Shown here: in pieces, positions 37,201 to 52,200 of the stretch | Position numbering within the stretch: the first letter of the stretch is position 1 | Layout: every line of letters starts with the position of its first letter | Source of the DNA: Centropus unirufus | Taxonomy: Eukaryota; Chordata; Aves; Cuculiformes; Centropidae | DNA: 64,000 bases | Direction: 5' to 3' | Assembly (NCBI GenBank): GCA_013397695.1 | Contig: VYZI01000129.1 | Coordinates: forward strand, 2,059,263 to 2,123,262 | Position numbers and translations under genes: made by a program | Notes under the pieces: generated by a model | The model's input: the letters and a program-made list of their open reading frames with translations, nothing else | Database searches by the model: none | Told to the model about the DNA's origin: nothing

Positions 37201-40200
37201 ATCTGATGATAAAATACATGTGGAATGATTAATACTGTATTGAAGGTAGACCAAAACTAGTCATCATAGGTCTGATCCGTCCTACCTAATGCTGTAGATT
37301 TAGAGTACGGATGTCTATGAGTGGTCATCTTGGTCTCCATTGTGTGGCCAATGGAGAGAAATCGGTGCCATTAGAGAATGGTTCATCTGCCTTGCTGACT
37401 TGAAAGGGAACCAGGGAACCCAGGGTAGGGCGGTCACTGATTCCGAGGTGTGAAGTTAAAACTTGGCTGGATAAGAAGCCTTTTTTTTACAGAACTTTTT
37501 AATGTGGAAGTCATTTTACACAGCCATGGGATTGTCTGCTCTGGTCCACGGTGACCAGGCTTGAAGCATTCATTGCTGGTTGGGTGCAAAGAGAGACAAA
37601 ACAGGTCTTTTCAATAGTACCACACTTTATTGCAGAAAAAAAATCAAAACACTTTCAGAGAAGCTTTAAAAGGATGAATGTCGGAAGAGGCTGATGTCCC
37701 CAGCCTCCTTCCACAGGCAGAAAAGCTCTCTTGAGTGTAGGTGACCTTGGCTTTGGCTCTGCACCGGCCTCCAGACATGTGTATTCCTGCTGACAGTAGC
37801 GTACGATTGGAAAGGTCAGTCTTCGTGGGTTCAAACAGACTGCAGGGGAAGGAGACACATGGAAGGGTGCTTTTGGAAAGAAGATTTTCAGAAGTTCAGT
37901 TTGCCTCCCGTCTTCCCCTGTGATAGGTTCTCATGGTCATCTGAGTTGTTGCTTCAAGGAAAAAATACTTTGTAGTGAAAATCTGTGTGCAGTTATTTTA
38001 GCATTTAGAAGAAAGCATTTCTAAAAGTATGTCTGTGAAGTCTTGCTTGGTTTCACTTTGTTTGGATTTTTTTTGGTTTTTTTTTTTAATAGACATAAAA
38101 ATGAGTCAGGCAGTAGGTTCGAGGAATAAGCAATTCCATCTCAGCACAGATAACAGGAAAACTTTAGTCACTGCTCAGTGACACAGCATGCACATGATTC
38201 TGGAAGCCACAAACTGCTGCACAGTGTTAGAGAACCTCGTGGGATTGCCCGTGGCAGTTCAATCTCCAGGGTTTTCCCAGTCCTGAGGTCTTAGGTGCTG
38301 CGCTGCCCGTCCTTGAATACTTTGTAATCCTTTTGGGCTCCTCTGTGAGCGTAACATCTGAAACAGGGCAGTCTTTGCTGAAGAGAAATTTGTGTCATTT
38401 TCACTCTTCTTTCATTTTGATTGCTGTATTAGTATGATAATTTTTCAATTTGGGGCTCAACTGAAGGATGAGTAGCAGGTAACACAAGGAGCGTGTGTTC
38501 ATTTTGCTGTTGAGAAGGAATCACTGGCCATTTGAGTTTTGCACTGAGCACAGGAGCAGCCGCTCCCGCACATTACATCACTTTTGAACCCTGTCTTCAT
38601 TTTTGATTGCCAAATTCTGGAATTTTCTGGATATGGGTTTTTGCTCTGGCAAAGTCTCACTGCAGGAATGAGTAAGCATTTTGGGTTTTGGTCTGAGGAC
38701 TCTGCCCTTGTAACATTATCTTTGTTGATATGGATTTAGTTTTCCACCTGAAACCATGATCCTCTGCCTTTATCACATTATAATCCTCCCCAGAGCAACC
38801 ATTTGTGATACTGCAGGCAGATTATGACTTCAAGTGAAGAATAAGCTTCAGCAAACAGAGACAGATGAGCTCTTAAAGAGATAAAGATCCCATTTTCTTG
38901 ATAGTAATAAAGAGCAAAAGAGAAAATATACGAAATGTGAAGAAGCATTGCCTATAAACAGCCTTTTCTGGAAGTCACAAGTGACTTTTCCCTATCAAAC
39001 ATAATGCTCAATCAGTAAACCTTGAAGTATTTTGAGGTGAAGTCACTCAGTGAGAGAGACCCACATGCTTAAATCCCTATTTGGCATGCATCTCTAAGTA
39101 CTTTCAGAGCTGCTTAGCTTCTACCAAAATCTTCTGTTACATAAACGTACTTTCCCAAAGGGTTTTTTCCAGCTAAAGGGGATGGGAGCGTGGTGAGGGA
39201 GCAGCTGGAGTGCAGGGTATGTAACCCGCCTTCGGCCAGGAGCCGTCGTCTATAAATGAATCCTAATGCGTTTAACATTTAGAAAGTCTCTTCTGACTTC
39301 AGAATAGGTTTGCAGGGTATTTTGTTCTCTTTAGGAATATTTTCTTTTATTATAGAATAATCCCTGATGTCCACTAAGAACGGAGCTCCCTGTGCTGTGT
39401 AATCTGCTGTCACGCTGAGTAGTCTCAGTATCCTGCTGAGGGATGCGATGTGGGTACCTGTTTCACCAGGCAGAAAGAAAACAAGGCAGGAAGTTTTCCC
39501 ATTGTAAAAGCGCCGTAGAGTATCTCAAAGGTTTACATCTTTGAAGGTTTAGAGATCTCCCTTAATCCATGCCGGTCTTGCTGCCTGCCGTGGCTTCCAC
39601 CGTGCTGCGAGGGTTGATACAGGCAGGGTCCTGCTTCTATTGAGATACAGGGAGAGAAAGTCTGGCTCTACAGTCTGAACACCTCTATTACTTCAGAGGC
39701 ATCATTAAAAAGCTTTCAGGAAATTCTGGCTGTATCTTTCCATCATGTATACTTCATAGCCCTGATGCACCGCAGATATGAACCTCTCAGATGGACTAAG
39801 TAGAGCTGGGCTCACTATTCCTGTCCTTCCCTCCTGTCCTGGCTCCAGTAGAAGGTTGCTACCTGGAAGTTATTCCACCTTGGCACTTAACCCTTTTCCA
39901 TTGCCTGTTGCATGCATTGTCTGTCTGTAGCAATTACTGGCATGTGTATGGAAATGTATGCTTGTGTGTTTTGGCTATTTAGGGATATATACACTTAGCA
40001 ACGCTCATCTTTAAATAATGAAAAAGAGCGGCTGTCCATTTGAGTGCCCAGACCAGGCTGCAGCTCCCTTCCCTGGCATTCTCCTGAACATTAGAGCAGT
40101 AAATCCAGTTTACACAGGGAGCCATCCACCTGACTTGTGATTGCTTCAATTTATGAAGAGAACAACATTTCAGCAAAACTTTTCTGTGTTTATTTCCTAA

Positions 40201-43200
40201 TTAAAAGAAACAAAAGAAAACAAACCAAAAAACCCTCACAAATCAAAATGCAAGGAAACAAACCCCAAACCAACATCATCAGAAAAACCTTCACAAATCA
40301 AAATGCAAGGAAACAAACCCCAAACCAACATCATCAGAAAAACCTTCACAAAACAAAATGCAAGAAAACAGACGCAAAAGCTAAGGGAAGTGTGGAAAAA
40401 GAACAGCAGGTTTATATGGAAATGTGTTGCTCTCACTAGTTTTCAGGTGGCAGGAGCCCAAGAATTGTAGTTTAATTGCATAGATTTCTGCGGTTTTAGC
40501 TAAAATTTCACCTTGCAGAAGTTTGATTCTTTACATGGACTGGCCAGTTCTGAGCGCTGGGTTTGTCACCTATGGATTTCAGCAGAGACATTTTACCAGA
40601 AAGGTAGAAAAATCAGGAAATGTGGCGTCTGTTCTTTGTTTTGAAAGGGAATGCAGTTCTTAAACTGCCGACTGTCACTAAGGACATAGATTTGGCTCGT
40701 TTATTCCGAAAGCTCATGTGACTGAAAGAAAGAAACTCTAATTTACAGCCTAGCCAAGCCGAATATCACCCAGCACTGTGGCATATGGCAGGCGCGTGCT
40801 CGCTCACGATGGCTGGTGTGGAGGGGGCTCGGGAAGACGGGAGGATGCACATTGTAAATGCTCTGCAGGTAGCGAGGCAGGGCTGCGTTATACGTGCTGC
40901 CAGTAAAGAGATGGAATTCTGGAAGGCTCTGAGACATTCTGGATGCTGCTCAGAGGTTTGCGCAGCAAGGCTCTAAAACGCATTTGTAAAGGGCAGCTTT
41001 GCCTCAGTTTATTAATTTGGCCCAATATAGTCCTACTATGTAGTACTATTATATTATTATATAATACTTTATATACATATAACTATACTATTATATTATT
41101 ATATAGCACTATTATATACATATAGCCACGTATAGTTCTCAGATGATAACAAAAGGCAGTACTCTGACTTAATAATTTTAATCCATGGGGCAAGGTCTCA
41201 CCCCGAATCTAGCAGCATCAGAACTCTTAAGAACCATTAGTCATAATTAAGTGTTGCCAGCCACCGCTTTTCCTCACTTTTTTTCTCAGGAAAAATGCAC
41301 ATTTTCAGCTCATGCTCCCTAAAGCAATTTCTCAAGAATTAACCTGGAAAAATTCAATTATTAATTTTAGTTTAGCAATATTTAGGTATAAATACCTGAA
41401 AGTGTGAGCTTATAAAGAAGAGCAACAGCATTTACTGCTACTAGCTCGCATCAATGATGCATATAATTGAGAAATATAAAACAAATGTGATATTATGAGC
41501 ATTTGGGAATGCCTTTTTATTGTTACATGCAGTATATATGGGCATGCTATTAATATAAAACGAGCATGTTTGTATCTCAAGTCTCTGTCAAGATCCTGTT
41601 TGATTTTTTCTGTTGTTACATGGGTCTGTTTTGGGAGATGTTAAACACGATGACTGCTTGTTCTGTTACAGGGCTTTAGATCAAGTCCTCGTCATGCTAG
41701 AAGACGTGTAGCACCTCGCCTTGAGGAGACACAGCCTCTAGTGGAGGCTCACCACCTGAGTGAGCAGGAAACTTCCGTGAGGAAAAGAAAAATCAAGAAA
41801 AGCAGCCGAGTTCAACCAGAGTTTTATCATTCAGTTCAAGTTACCCCAACTCGAAAACCTGTAAGTATTCTGCCTGTAGGGATAAATAGGTATATTAATA
41901 ATTCTCATTTTTGGGCCATCCGTATTCTGTTCTTCAGTTTATAAAGTTCTTCAGTTCTCATGTTCAGTGGATCTAGATATGTTTTTCAGACTGTATTTAA
42001 TGTCGATTTGTCCAAAACATCCAGTTGTTTCATCAAATTTGATTTTTATTTAATAGTCTATATTCAATACTAAATTAAGACATTTTATTCGATTGTTTTA
42101 TAGTGATATTACTTAAACAGAGTTTCATAACACATGTCTGTTGCTGAAATTCCTGCTCCATTAGGTTAATCAGACATTCTATGTACTGGACCCAAATTAT
42201 ATTAAATCTCATTACTAGATACAATTTTGAGGACTATTCTGCTTTAAGCAGTATTTGCAATCTCTCTGCTCAACAAAACTTGCATCAAGTCCTGTCGTTC
42301 TTTGCTCCTCAGCTTGACCTACACACTTTTAGTACTGATAACCTACTTGTAGTGAGGAAATGTGACAATTCATTGAAACATTTACACAATTCCTAGTGGA
42401 AATGCACGAGAAGGTACGTCCTGCAGACATAGTGCATTTCTCTTTTTAATGAGAGCTCACTGCTTTGATGCAACTGCTGACTAACCCATCTGTGCCGATG
42501 CTAAGAGGCTTGAACTACTTCTATTAAGCCAGTATTATTGAGAAGGTAACTATCAAGCATATCCTGAGAAAGGTCATCTTGACGTTGCTCCAGCCTAGCT
42601 GAACCTTCCTGGATTTGTGTTACTTGAGCATCAAGAATTATCAGGAAGCTCTGAGATCAGTCTGAGGAAGAACATTCCCTACTGGAAGTACGTTGCCTGG
42701 GAGAGCATGAAAACCATGCAGAGAAAAGAGGCAGGGCTGCCAACAACTGGCAGAATTTTTGCCTTTTAGCTGATAATTTCGTTTCTCTGCTTTCACTTCA
42801 CCACTCACCAGTTTTCTCTGTTCTCTCATGCTTCTACCTTTTATTTTACTCTGTTGCTGTCCCTGTGGTGTAGTTTGATCTGATAGATTCAAGTTCTGCT
42901 CTTCTTAAAGGAGCTGGTCTTCCTTTCTTCTCAGCTGTCTCCCATTCACTCCCAGCCTACCTTGCTCTCTAGATTACTTCCTCTCTCATTCTTACTGGGT
43001 CTCCAGCCTCTCACCAGGCTCTCCTCTGCTCATTACTTTTTTCTGGTCCTTTCTTTGCTTTGTTGCCCTTCCTTCATCTCTTCCATTATCTCTTCTAGTG
43101 TTTTCCATTTCACTCATGTTTTTCGATTCCCTTTTTTGTTTGATTGCTCTCAATTTATTCCATGGTAGCCCTATGCCAAGGGTTATCCTGCCTGTAATTG

Positions 43201-46200
43201 CTGAGGCAATTACTGACTGCGGCCGATTGCCAACATGAGAAAAAGAGCATCAGTCGTGCTGAATTGAAGTGCTAGGTCTGTGGAAATGGTAAGCAACCAA
43301 ACAGGCTTTGAAGAATGTTAGTGAAGCTGAGAAACCCCTGCTTTTCCCCAAAGTTGGTAACACATTAGGGACTCCAGGACCAGCAAGAAAACAAATTAGA
43401 ACAGAAAACGCACAGTATCACTAAGTAACTTCACTTTCTTATCATTTCATGGGTCTGTGCTGTGTCTGACAAGACCCTACCACGGAAACAGTCCCAGATT
43501 TAGAGGAAACTTCTCTCCCTGCTGTCACCATTATGTCACTATCTCAAAATTGCTCTTGCAGTATATCTTGTGCAACGTTAGACAGTCCTTTTGATAGGCT
43601 TTTGCTCTACAGCCTCTATGAGCTCATATTTCCAGAAAAAAAAAAGAATAAATCATTATCTTTATTACACTACGATCCAGAAAGCATAAGTCACCGATTT
43701 CATTTCTCGTGGACATCCTAAGTTATTCTGAATGTATTATTAATGCCATGGTGACAGGGTGAGAAAGGCTCATGCCATGACAAATCACTGCAGTGTTGTG
43801 AAATTCCACGCAGTCAGTGTTGTCCGTCCCGCAGTTTGTCACAGCTTTGTTCCACTTAGCCGCAACATCTCAAAGATGAGACTCTTGGCCTTTGTCTTTG
43901 AATGGTTTTACACGATTCAGTGCCAGAAAGGCTCCTGTTAAGTCTGCATATTTTCTTCCCACCATTTTTTCCTGTTATTCCTAGCTCTGCCCACCTGAAC
44001 CCCTTTAAATCAATCATCTGTTGTGTTGATGTTTACACTGGAAATCTCGGGAGGCAGCTATGGCCATATCCTGCTTAGTCATCACTTCAAAAAATGCGAT
44101 GTATGATGTCTACTAAATAGAAGACATAGTTTCTCCTCATAAAATAGTTTTTCTTATAATTATTTCTGTTGGTTTTTTCCTACTCATGATTATTTTATCC
44201 CTATTTTCTTGCAAGTGAGGAAGGAATTTTCAGAGGAAGGATTAGACAGCCTTATAGAAAGATTTTTCTTTGCTCCAGGGAATTTTTGAGTAACCACTCA
44301 ATATATTAGTCTGCCTTGTCATGTTAAAATATATGCTTAAAGACTTTTCAGGCATTTCATTCAAAGTTTCGTTGGATGTTTTGATGCCGGGCTTTCTTAT
44401 TCCTGCTAGTTTAGACTATTTTGGGTTGGGTTGGGTTTGTTGTGCCTGAATTTATTTTTTTTTTTGCAATTTCCTAGTCATGACTATAATTATCTGCATT
44501 TGCCTGGATTATTTCTCTCTTCCTGCCTAGCAATCTCAGATCTTCCTAGTATTTTCCCTGATCTTGTCAGAACTAAATTAGGTGGAATTGTGTGTTTGGG
44601 AGTAATCCCACTGAAGACAATTATTGCTCCCCTTGAAAAGCTACATGGGCAGATGTTTGCAGAAATATAACATTAGTTTTCTCTGAAAAAGAATTATGGT
44701 TTTTTTACACCTTCCAGGTCATTAATGAGGATACTAAATACATTTTGTCCTAATACTGATCCTCAGCAGGCAGAGTTCATAGCCGTTTTCACTTGATTTT
44801 ATTCATCTTACTGCAGTGCACCATCAACATAGTGTTGCGTAGCTTACCTTTGATGGCACATTGTTAAATCTTGTCCCCCGTGGGTCACCTTTCCTTGGTA
44901 GCTGTATTATTTGTGCTGACAGCCTCCACAGGTGACAGTTTTACATCAAGCTTCACGCCGAGGAGAGTACAGATACCTATTACTGAAGTGAGCTTTGGAT
45001 TTTTGCACACAATGGAGAAGTCTTGAGAGGAAATGGGACTGTGTTCTGTAAATTAGAATGACTTCACGCAAATCAAAGGACTGTTCCATATTACTCCGTT
45101 CAACAATCAGGGAGCTGATTCTGTATGGGTAGGCAAATTTTCTGAAGGTGTGGAAGGATTTTATGAAGTCTCCTGTTGGGAGCTCACTGCTGGCTAGAGA
45201 TGCTTCTCTAGGGCGAATTTTGCACTTAAAATCTTGGGATCTTTTCTCAAGTATTTTGCAAATATTATCTCTATTTTAAATAGTAGTTTGCTCTGAAGCA
45301 AAAGTATAAACCTCTGAAAATTATTAATAGCTTTTTATTTTCTCCTGTGCTGACCCGGAATGCAAAAACGGTCTTGAGCTTGTGTAAATGTGTCTGGCTC
45401 CTGAGCTGTGGAGTCAGTCAGACATACTGTTCTGCCAAGTTCTAATTTCACCTGTACACCTAAGTACATAGCTGAAAAGACATACTGTGAAATCAACATC
45501 TTTTGACATCTCCATTGTCAAAGAGTTTGAAGAGATTCCTAAATTGCCTGACTCATGAGTTGTTTAAGATCATGAGATGTAGTACCAAAATTTGCAAAAT
45601 ACAGTTTCAAAATATATAGAACCAAAATCTGACTCAAGGATTGTTTAAGATCATGAGATACCAAAATTTGCACTTGCTTTTGTCATAACAGGGTCACTGT
45701 AAGATGTGCAGCAGACGAAACTATTAGAGATTGAGGCTTAAATAAACCTGATGCCTTCACTTTCAGCTGTAAAATCCCCGTTTCTACTCAAAAGCCTTGT
45801 ACTTTATGCATCCAGATTTACTGGTCTATTTGACCCAGTGCTGCAGCAACAGCACAGATTGTGGTATTTATCTACTGAATAGTGGTAAGAAACCTGTGTC
45901 TATCTCTGAAGTAACCTACAAAGAACAAACTGATGGCAGATAAGGATTCTTCAGGATGATCTCAGAAGGACTGCTGCTTGTATATAGCCCTCAGTGTCTC
46001 CTAATGAACCTCTTCCTAATTACTTAAAGACTGCAATTTGCTGAATCAGTTCAGCTCCTTAGGGGTGAGTGCAGCGTGACTACAAGGGAGCCGAGAGGAA
46101 GGTCAGATGTTTGGGAGGACACACATAAAAAACCTCCTGATATGAGCAGTTTCATTTGGTTCTACTGAGGCCACTCCCATGACTACAGTGAAGGTTCTAC

Positions 46201-49200
46201 TCTAAGACTGGTGCAAGCCTGAAAGCCAAGTTAATAGCCAAGTTAATCAGTTTCTAATGGATCTAAACCCATGGGCAGTCCCATCCGTCGTCTTATTCAG
46301 CTATCCTGATTTTTGCTTTATGTGATTAAGCATTAAAACTTAAGAGAAAAACACTATTATAATTCTGGAAGAAAAACGCCTAGGAGATTTTTTTTTTAAG
46401 TATCTGGTACCAAATAATTTATGCAGTAAGTCTGGGTGTTACTTGGCACTTAGCTGAGATGAAATTTTTCACATGGGTGAAGTTGTTCTACAGGACTTCT
46501 CAGGATTTTTTTTTAATATATCTCATTAAATAATTGTCATTTTGTTATTTGCCATTTATTCCCACTCTGGTGGTATTGACTAGTTTTCCAATACCATGAT
46601 GTACTTTAAGTGATATTTGAATGACCTAATACAACTGACATACAAAAAATTACTCATCACCCTGTTAATTCGGGTCCAGAGGAGGCTACAGAGTTGATCT
46701 GAGGTCTGGAGCACCTCTGCTGTGAGAACAGGCTGAGAGAGTTGGGGTTGTTGAGCTGGGAGAAGACTCCAGGGAAACCAGCACTTGGGAGGCCACACCT
46801 CCAATCCTGGGGTCAGTTCTGGGCTCCTCACTCCAAGAAGGATCTTGAGGTCCTGGAGTGTGTCCAGAGAAGGGCAACAAAGCTGGGGAAGGGGCTGGAG
46901 AACAAGGAGCGTCTGAGGGAGCTGGGGTTGTTGAGGCTGGAGAAGAGGAGGCTGAGGGGAGACCTCAACCCTGCCTGGAGCTGCCTGAAAGGAGGGTGTG
47001 GAGAGGTGGGTGCTGGTCTCTTCTCCCAAGTGCCAGGGGATGGGACAAGGGGGAATGGCCTCAAGCTATGCCAGGGCTGGTTCAGGTTGAAGATTGGGAG
47101 GATGTTTTTCACCAAAAGGGTCCTCAGGCCCTGGCAGAGGCTGCACAGGGAGGTGGTGGAATCACCGTCCCTGAAGGTGTTTAAGAGACAGGGAGATGAG
47201 GTGCTTAAGGATATGGTTTAATGGTAGACTGGAATGGTTGGACTCGATGATCTCAGAGGTCTTTTCCAACCTGGTGATTCTGTAGACGAATATAAAAAGG
47301 GAAACAAGGGCTGTGTTTTTTGCTTTAAGGCCTAAAGGTTACTGATGTCTTGAGGAGCACTTGAGAGTTTATTGGGTGATTGAGCCACAAAGTTTTTAAC
47401 AGGATTTAAGCATCTAACCATCTTAAACATCATCTAAGATACCTCCAGGCACCTATTTTAGGTGCGTAGCATCTTGGCAAATATGACTGTAAATGCTGTA
47501 TCCAGTCATCGTTGAAATAAAAAGGGAGACTTCAGTGGCCATTCAGTTGACTTCAAAGGTCCCTCTCCTCTTTCCAAACTTACACACCCCTACGAAAAGG
47601 CTGTCTATGTCTCTTTCTTGGACTGTTGTGTTTTATTGCTTTTCTTCTAGCAAATAATTCCTTGCTGATAAATTCTTCCTAAACAGTTTTGCACAAAGAC
47701 TTCATTTTCCCTCTGTGCTTCTGGCTTCTGTGACCTCCTCCCTTGTGGCCGGCTCCGAGTTTCCTCTTGGCTGCTTTTCCCTCTCCACCCTGCAGCTCAT
47801 CTATTTCGTTGTAGCAATTGCCTGTTTCTTCCACTCCTTTTGCCCAGCTCCTAGGCAGTTTAGATTCCTGAGGGGATTTCTTAAAGGTGTATTGCCACGA
47901 GTTTCACTGGGCCAGATCGGTGATATCTTTACAACTTTGAAACTAAACTGTGTTTTTTCTGTTAAAATGCAGTGGTAACGTGTTAAGAATTAGATGTGTG
48001 ATTTAAAATTCTGGTTATTGTATTTCTAGTGTTTTTTTTCCGTATGGATAAGTTAAAACAGCTATTAAGTATAGTGCAAAAGAAAGAGTTAATTACAGTA
48101 GTCCTAATAATAATTATTGATGACACACATGTTACAATGCATAGAAATAAGCATGGCAGTAACAGTACAAATCCCCACTTAACTGACTTCTCCCTGCTAG
48201 CTCTTTTTGGAAAGTTAATTTAATTTGAATTAATTGTCCCCGTGGCATGATCATGCTGCGTTAACTTAGATTTACACTTCTGTGGTTGCAAATAGCATCA
48301 AATTCATGCTACTTTTCTACACACAGTTTGAAATCCTCCTACACCTGTAGGCAAAGCCCTCTAATGTAACAGGTTTTGTCTTGATAGCAAAGCTGATTCC
48401 GTCGTTTTTCATTCCCAGGGCAAATGCTTATTTACTGAAAATGGGATGAGAGCTTAAACCAGCCCGGTCTGTTTGATGTAAAATGTTGAAAGAGGGACGA
48501 AGCGCACCATCAGCATAAAGCTAAGACAGCGATCTTTGTTACAGGATGTGACTTTGGCTTCTATTCTCTTTTAAAAGCTCAGAAAAAGAAAGAATGAAAG
48601 AAAGAATGAAAGAAAAAAAAAGGATTGGGAAAAAATTCCTCATGGAAAGGGTCCTCAGGCCCTGGCAGAGGCTGCACAGGGAGGGGGTGGAGTTCCCATT
48701 CCTGGAAGTGTTTAAAAGCCAGGCAGATGAGGTGCTCAGGGATCTGGTTTAGTTGTGGACAGGTATGGTTGGACTCGATGATCTCAAAGGTCTTTTCCAA
48801 CCTGGGGATTCTGATTCTATAAATTAGAAGTGAATCAGAACAAAATATTCCTCAACTCTTCTATCTAGGAAACAGAGCTGTAATACTCTGGCTTGAAAAA
48901 AGTCCAATACTTTTTTAGCACTGTCATTTTGCCATAATTTGTATAAACTAGGATTCTGTGTTCTTTGAAAAAATTATAGTACATGTAGTGGCCTCGGTGA
49001 GAAACGAAGGTTTTAACTGTTCAGAATTTTTTCTTTATAAAATCCCAGTGTCCTTCTTTGAGAGGCAGTACTATAAACCCACATTGCTAAAATGTGATAG
49101 CAGTCTTAATTGTAAGAAAGAAACATTTCCTCTAAGTAATCATAAATAGTAAATTCTGTACAGCAGCCCAAGGCAGGTTGAAAAAAATATAAATCATCCC

Positions 49201-52200
49201 TGATTTTGTTATGATGGTAACATGTGCACACCTTAAAATGACCAGGAATTGTCTCATAGATGCATAGGAATTATAATCTAAATGCAGATGTTTCCTTTTC
49301 CTTTGGTGCCACTGGAGTCACTCTTTACAGTTGTATTGTGTCACATCCTCCTGTGGCACCTAAACAGTACGTCTTTATATAGCAAGGGACTCCCGTATCC
49401 ATTTGTATATATATATAACATTCCACATGGGTATTGTGTTAAAAGAATAGTTTGGGAAAGGCAAGTATTCCAGTATTAGGAATTAAGATTACACGTGCGG
49501 CTTTCATTCAGTCACTTATGCATCTGCATTGTCATATAGACTCGAATTGTATGATGGCACGCTGTTTTTTCACAGGATGTGTTCAGTATTCCCTGTAGGA
49601 TGGAAGAGCTGTTAGGATGACTCTTAGATGTAGGAGTTCTGCTGTAGAAGTTGTAAAGTGTGAATGAATACAATGGGAGGTGGCAGGAGGAGAAAGAGGA
49701 TCTCTCCTTTCTTTAGAAAGCAGTGAGTGCTGCCTTGGAGATTGAAGGGTGGGCACAACTTCACGGTGAACGTGCTGAACAACTGGCTTAAAACATTTTT
49801 TACCTTTCATTTTCGAAGTGCCTGACTGAAAGCAGGTGCCTGAGTTTATAGTTCTCAAGCTGCCACTCGCCACTGAACTTTGTGTGTGCTGTGGTCCGAT
49901 TATTACTGATACCTAACTCTTCAAAATCAGATCCCTGGAATCGTAGTTTGACCTAGGTATGAAAATTTACCCCTTGGTTTCAGTCCACATCCTGTGTAAT
50001 GGGAAAGATCATTAGGATTTGTGAGGCACTCTGACACTACTGAGCCACAAGAGTCAATGAAATAATAATTTCTTCTTCACACCAGCACTTGAATAGCATG
50101 AAACAAGTTCTAGGGGTGACCACTGAACAGGGGATGACAAAACTTATTGAACAACTGTAAAGAGAATCACCCAGCATTTGCACTAAATAAGAGCAAGGCA
50201 CTAGGGATGTAATAGTACAGGATCACATCTTTATGAGTGCATCATGATGTACAAATAAACGGGCTATGGTTGCATGGTGAACCCGGATTCTGAGGTTCGT
50301 GACCATTTCAGTGCTTGACTTTGCAACCTTAAGAAAAATAATTTTAAGAAGAACTTTGTGTTTAGTTTCCTGCTGTTGTTAGAAAAAGTTACCTTAAAAC
50401 CAAAGCTCTGTTCCGTGGCTGATCAACAAGATTTGACACTTGAACTACAACACAGAAAGTGTTACTGTTGGATTTCAGGGGGAGATTGATGCTATTTGTA
50501 TTCAATGTCGCAGGGAAAGTGGTATTTCTTTCTGGAGGAACTCAGGTATTTGCTAATGTCTGGAGTTGGGGTGACATTTCCATTTCCCAGCAGGCTCTTT
50601 CGGGGGATGTGCTCGCTTGTGCTCATGCTTGTGGCTCCTTCTGCGCTCTCTATTCCAGCCTGCTTCTGCCCTGCCTCTGCCCCACTGCTGGCTTCTTCCT
50701 TGCCACCCCAGCCCTTCTCCTCTTGCTCTGCCAGTCCTTGCATCACTCCTCCACGTTGCCCACCTCGCACAGCCCTTCCCAGGCTCACCTGGTCGTCACC
50801 TCACTGCTCTCAGGCCCTGGTTCAACCAGTCTCTTTGATTCCTGTGCCTCCCTGTGACCTCTGGTTGCACACTCCATGAGTACCTTCCTTGGCTTTCATC
50901 TCTTTTTGGAGACCTCACACAGAGTTTCTACCTTTCCTGTTCATCGGAGCACCGTGTTCCAAGCCTCTTGCTGAAGCAATGCCAGTTTCATGCCAGGGTC
51001 TCAGGTCCTTAGCTCTCCCCTGATCTGCTCTTTCCAGCTTTGATGGTTACCAGTCCCAGTTGTTATCTTGAAGGCCCATTTCTCCTCTAGTCTTTGCCCA
51101 TGGAGTCTGTTGACTTGAACGCTTCCCAGCTGCAGCTCCCAGGCTCAGTCTCCGTGTCCCTCAGGCTCTCAGTGTATTTCTCCAGCCCCTTCCTCCAGCG
51201 CGCCGGTTCCGGTGTTTGTCCTCTCTCACATTCAGATCACACGGCTTCTTCCTCTTGCTGGCAAAGCGCTGCCCAGCGAGTCCCAGGGAGCAGAAAAGAC
51301 CTGGTCTCCTGGTGAGAGACCTCTCTCGGGTCTGGAGCGTGTCCTCCCCTGCTCTCCATGTCTCCTGACTACGCTATCATCATCCCGCAACCAAGGCAGA
51401 TAACTCCAGGATGGAAAGATTAGTTTTGCCTCCATATCTCCAAGCTGGAGGGATCCTGCTCAGCTCCTCGGCCGGGATGGTCGGTGTCCTGGGGGCAGAG
51501 GTAGGAGCTATGGAAGTGGAAGTTGCTTGGTCAGTCTGTGATGCAGGGGCACGGGTCTGACAGCTGTGAGACCCCGGAGAGTCTTGAGAGGCTTTTTTTA
51601 GTGGGTGCCAATCTGAAGAGATTTTAGTGGATAGATTGAAGACATTGTAGTTGATATGTTTTTTTAAAAAAAATTAATATCACAGTGGTAGTAACCTGGG
51701 CCTTAGGAATAGTTAAACTATTTAACTTTGCAGAGAGGGACCTCCAGCAGATGAGGAGAGATTGAAAGGTGATTTAGCAAAACAAAAAAACACTGAGAGG
51801 AGGTGCAATGCAGGCTATGAATGCATCAGGGAAGCGAAAAAGATATTTAAAGAATGAAACGCTGTCGTCACAGAAAACAAAAGACTGTAAATAAGTTTCC
51901 AGTAGCAGCTAGAGGAAGATTAAGTGTAATCACAAGAGCAGCAGGTACTGGAGCAGCTTTCTGGTCAGAGCAGTGAGACCAAACCCAAGCTCTAAAAGCT
52001 TTGCTTTATACTCCCTGATGCCAGGGATAGCAGGCGGTATTTGTGTCTCAAACACTTATCAATCTGACAAGTGCAGACAGATTTTTAACATAGGTGGCAA
52101 AAGGTCTTTGTCTAGCTTAAAGATAGATTTGAAATGTCTGTCCCAAAGCTTAGGGTCTTCTCCAAAAAGATCACTGGGTATTGTTCTAGTGTTGACAAAT

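Larger units (their letters stand above)
25814..41671 (+). other. DST intron 2 (about 16 kb)
   Basis: Non-coding. It contains the CR1 copies listed separately, a C12 run at about 27542-27553, and AT-rich stretches near 41.03-41.13 kb. No exon of another gene was recognised. Confidence 0.8.

Noticed and set aside
50459..50879. Overlapping frames of 127-132 codons in DST intron 3
   Set aside because: Cys/Leu/Pro/Ser-rich text from a pyrimidine-rich stretch, open in three frames at once, which is typical of chance.
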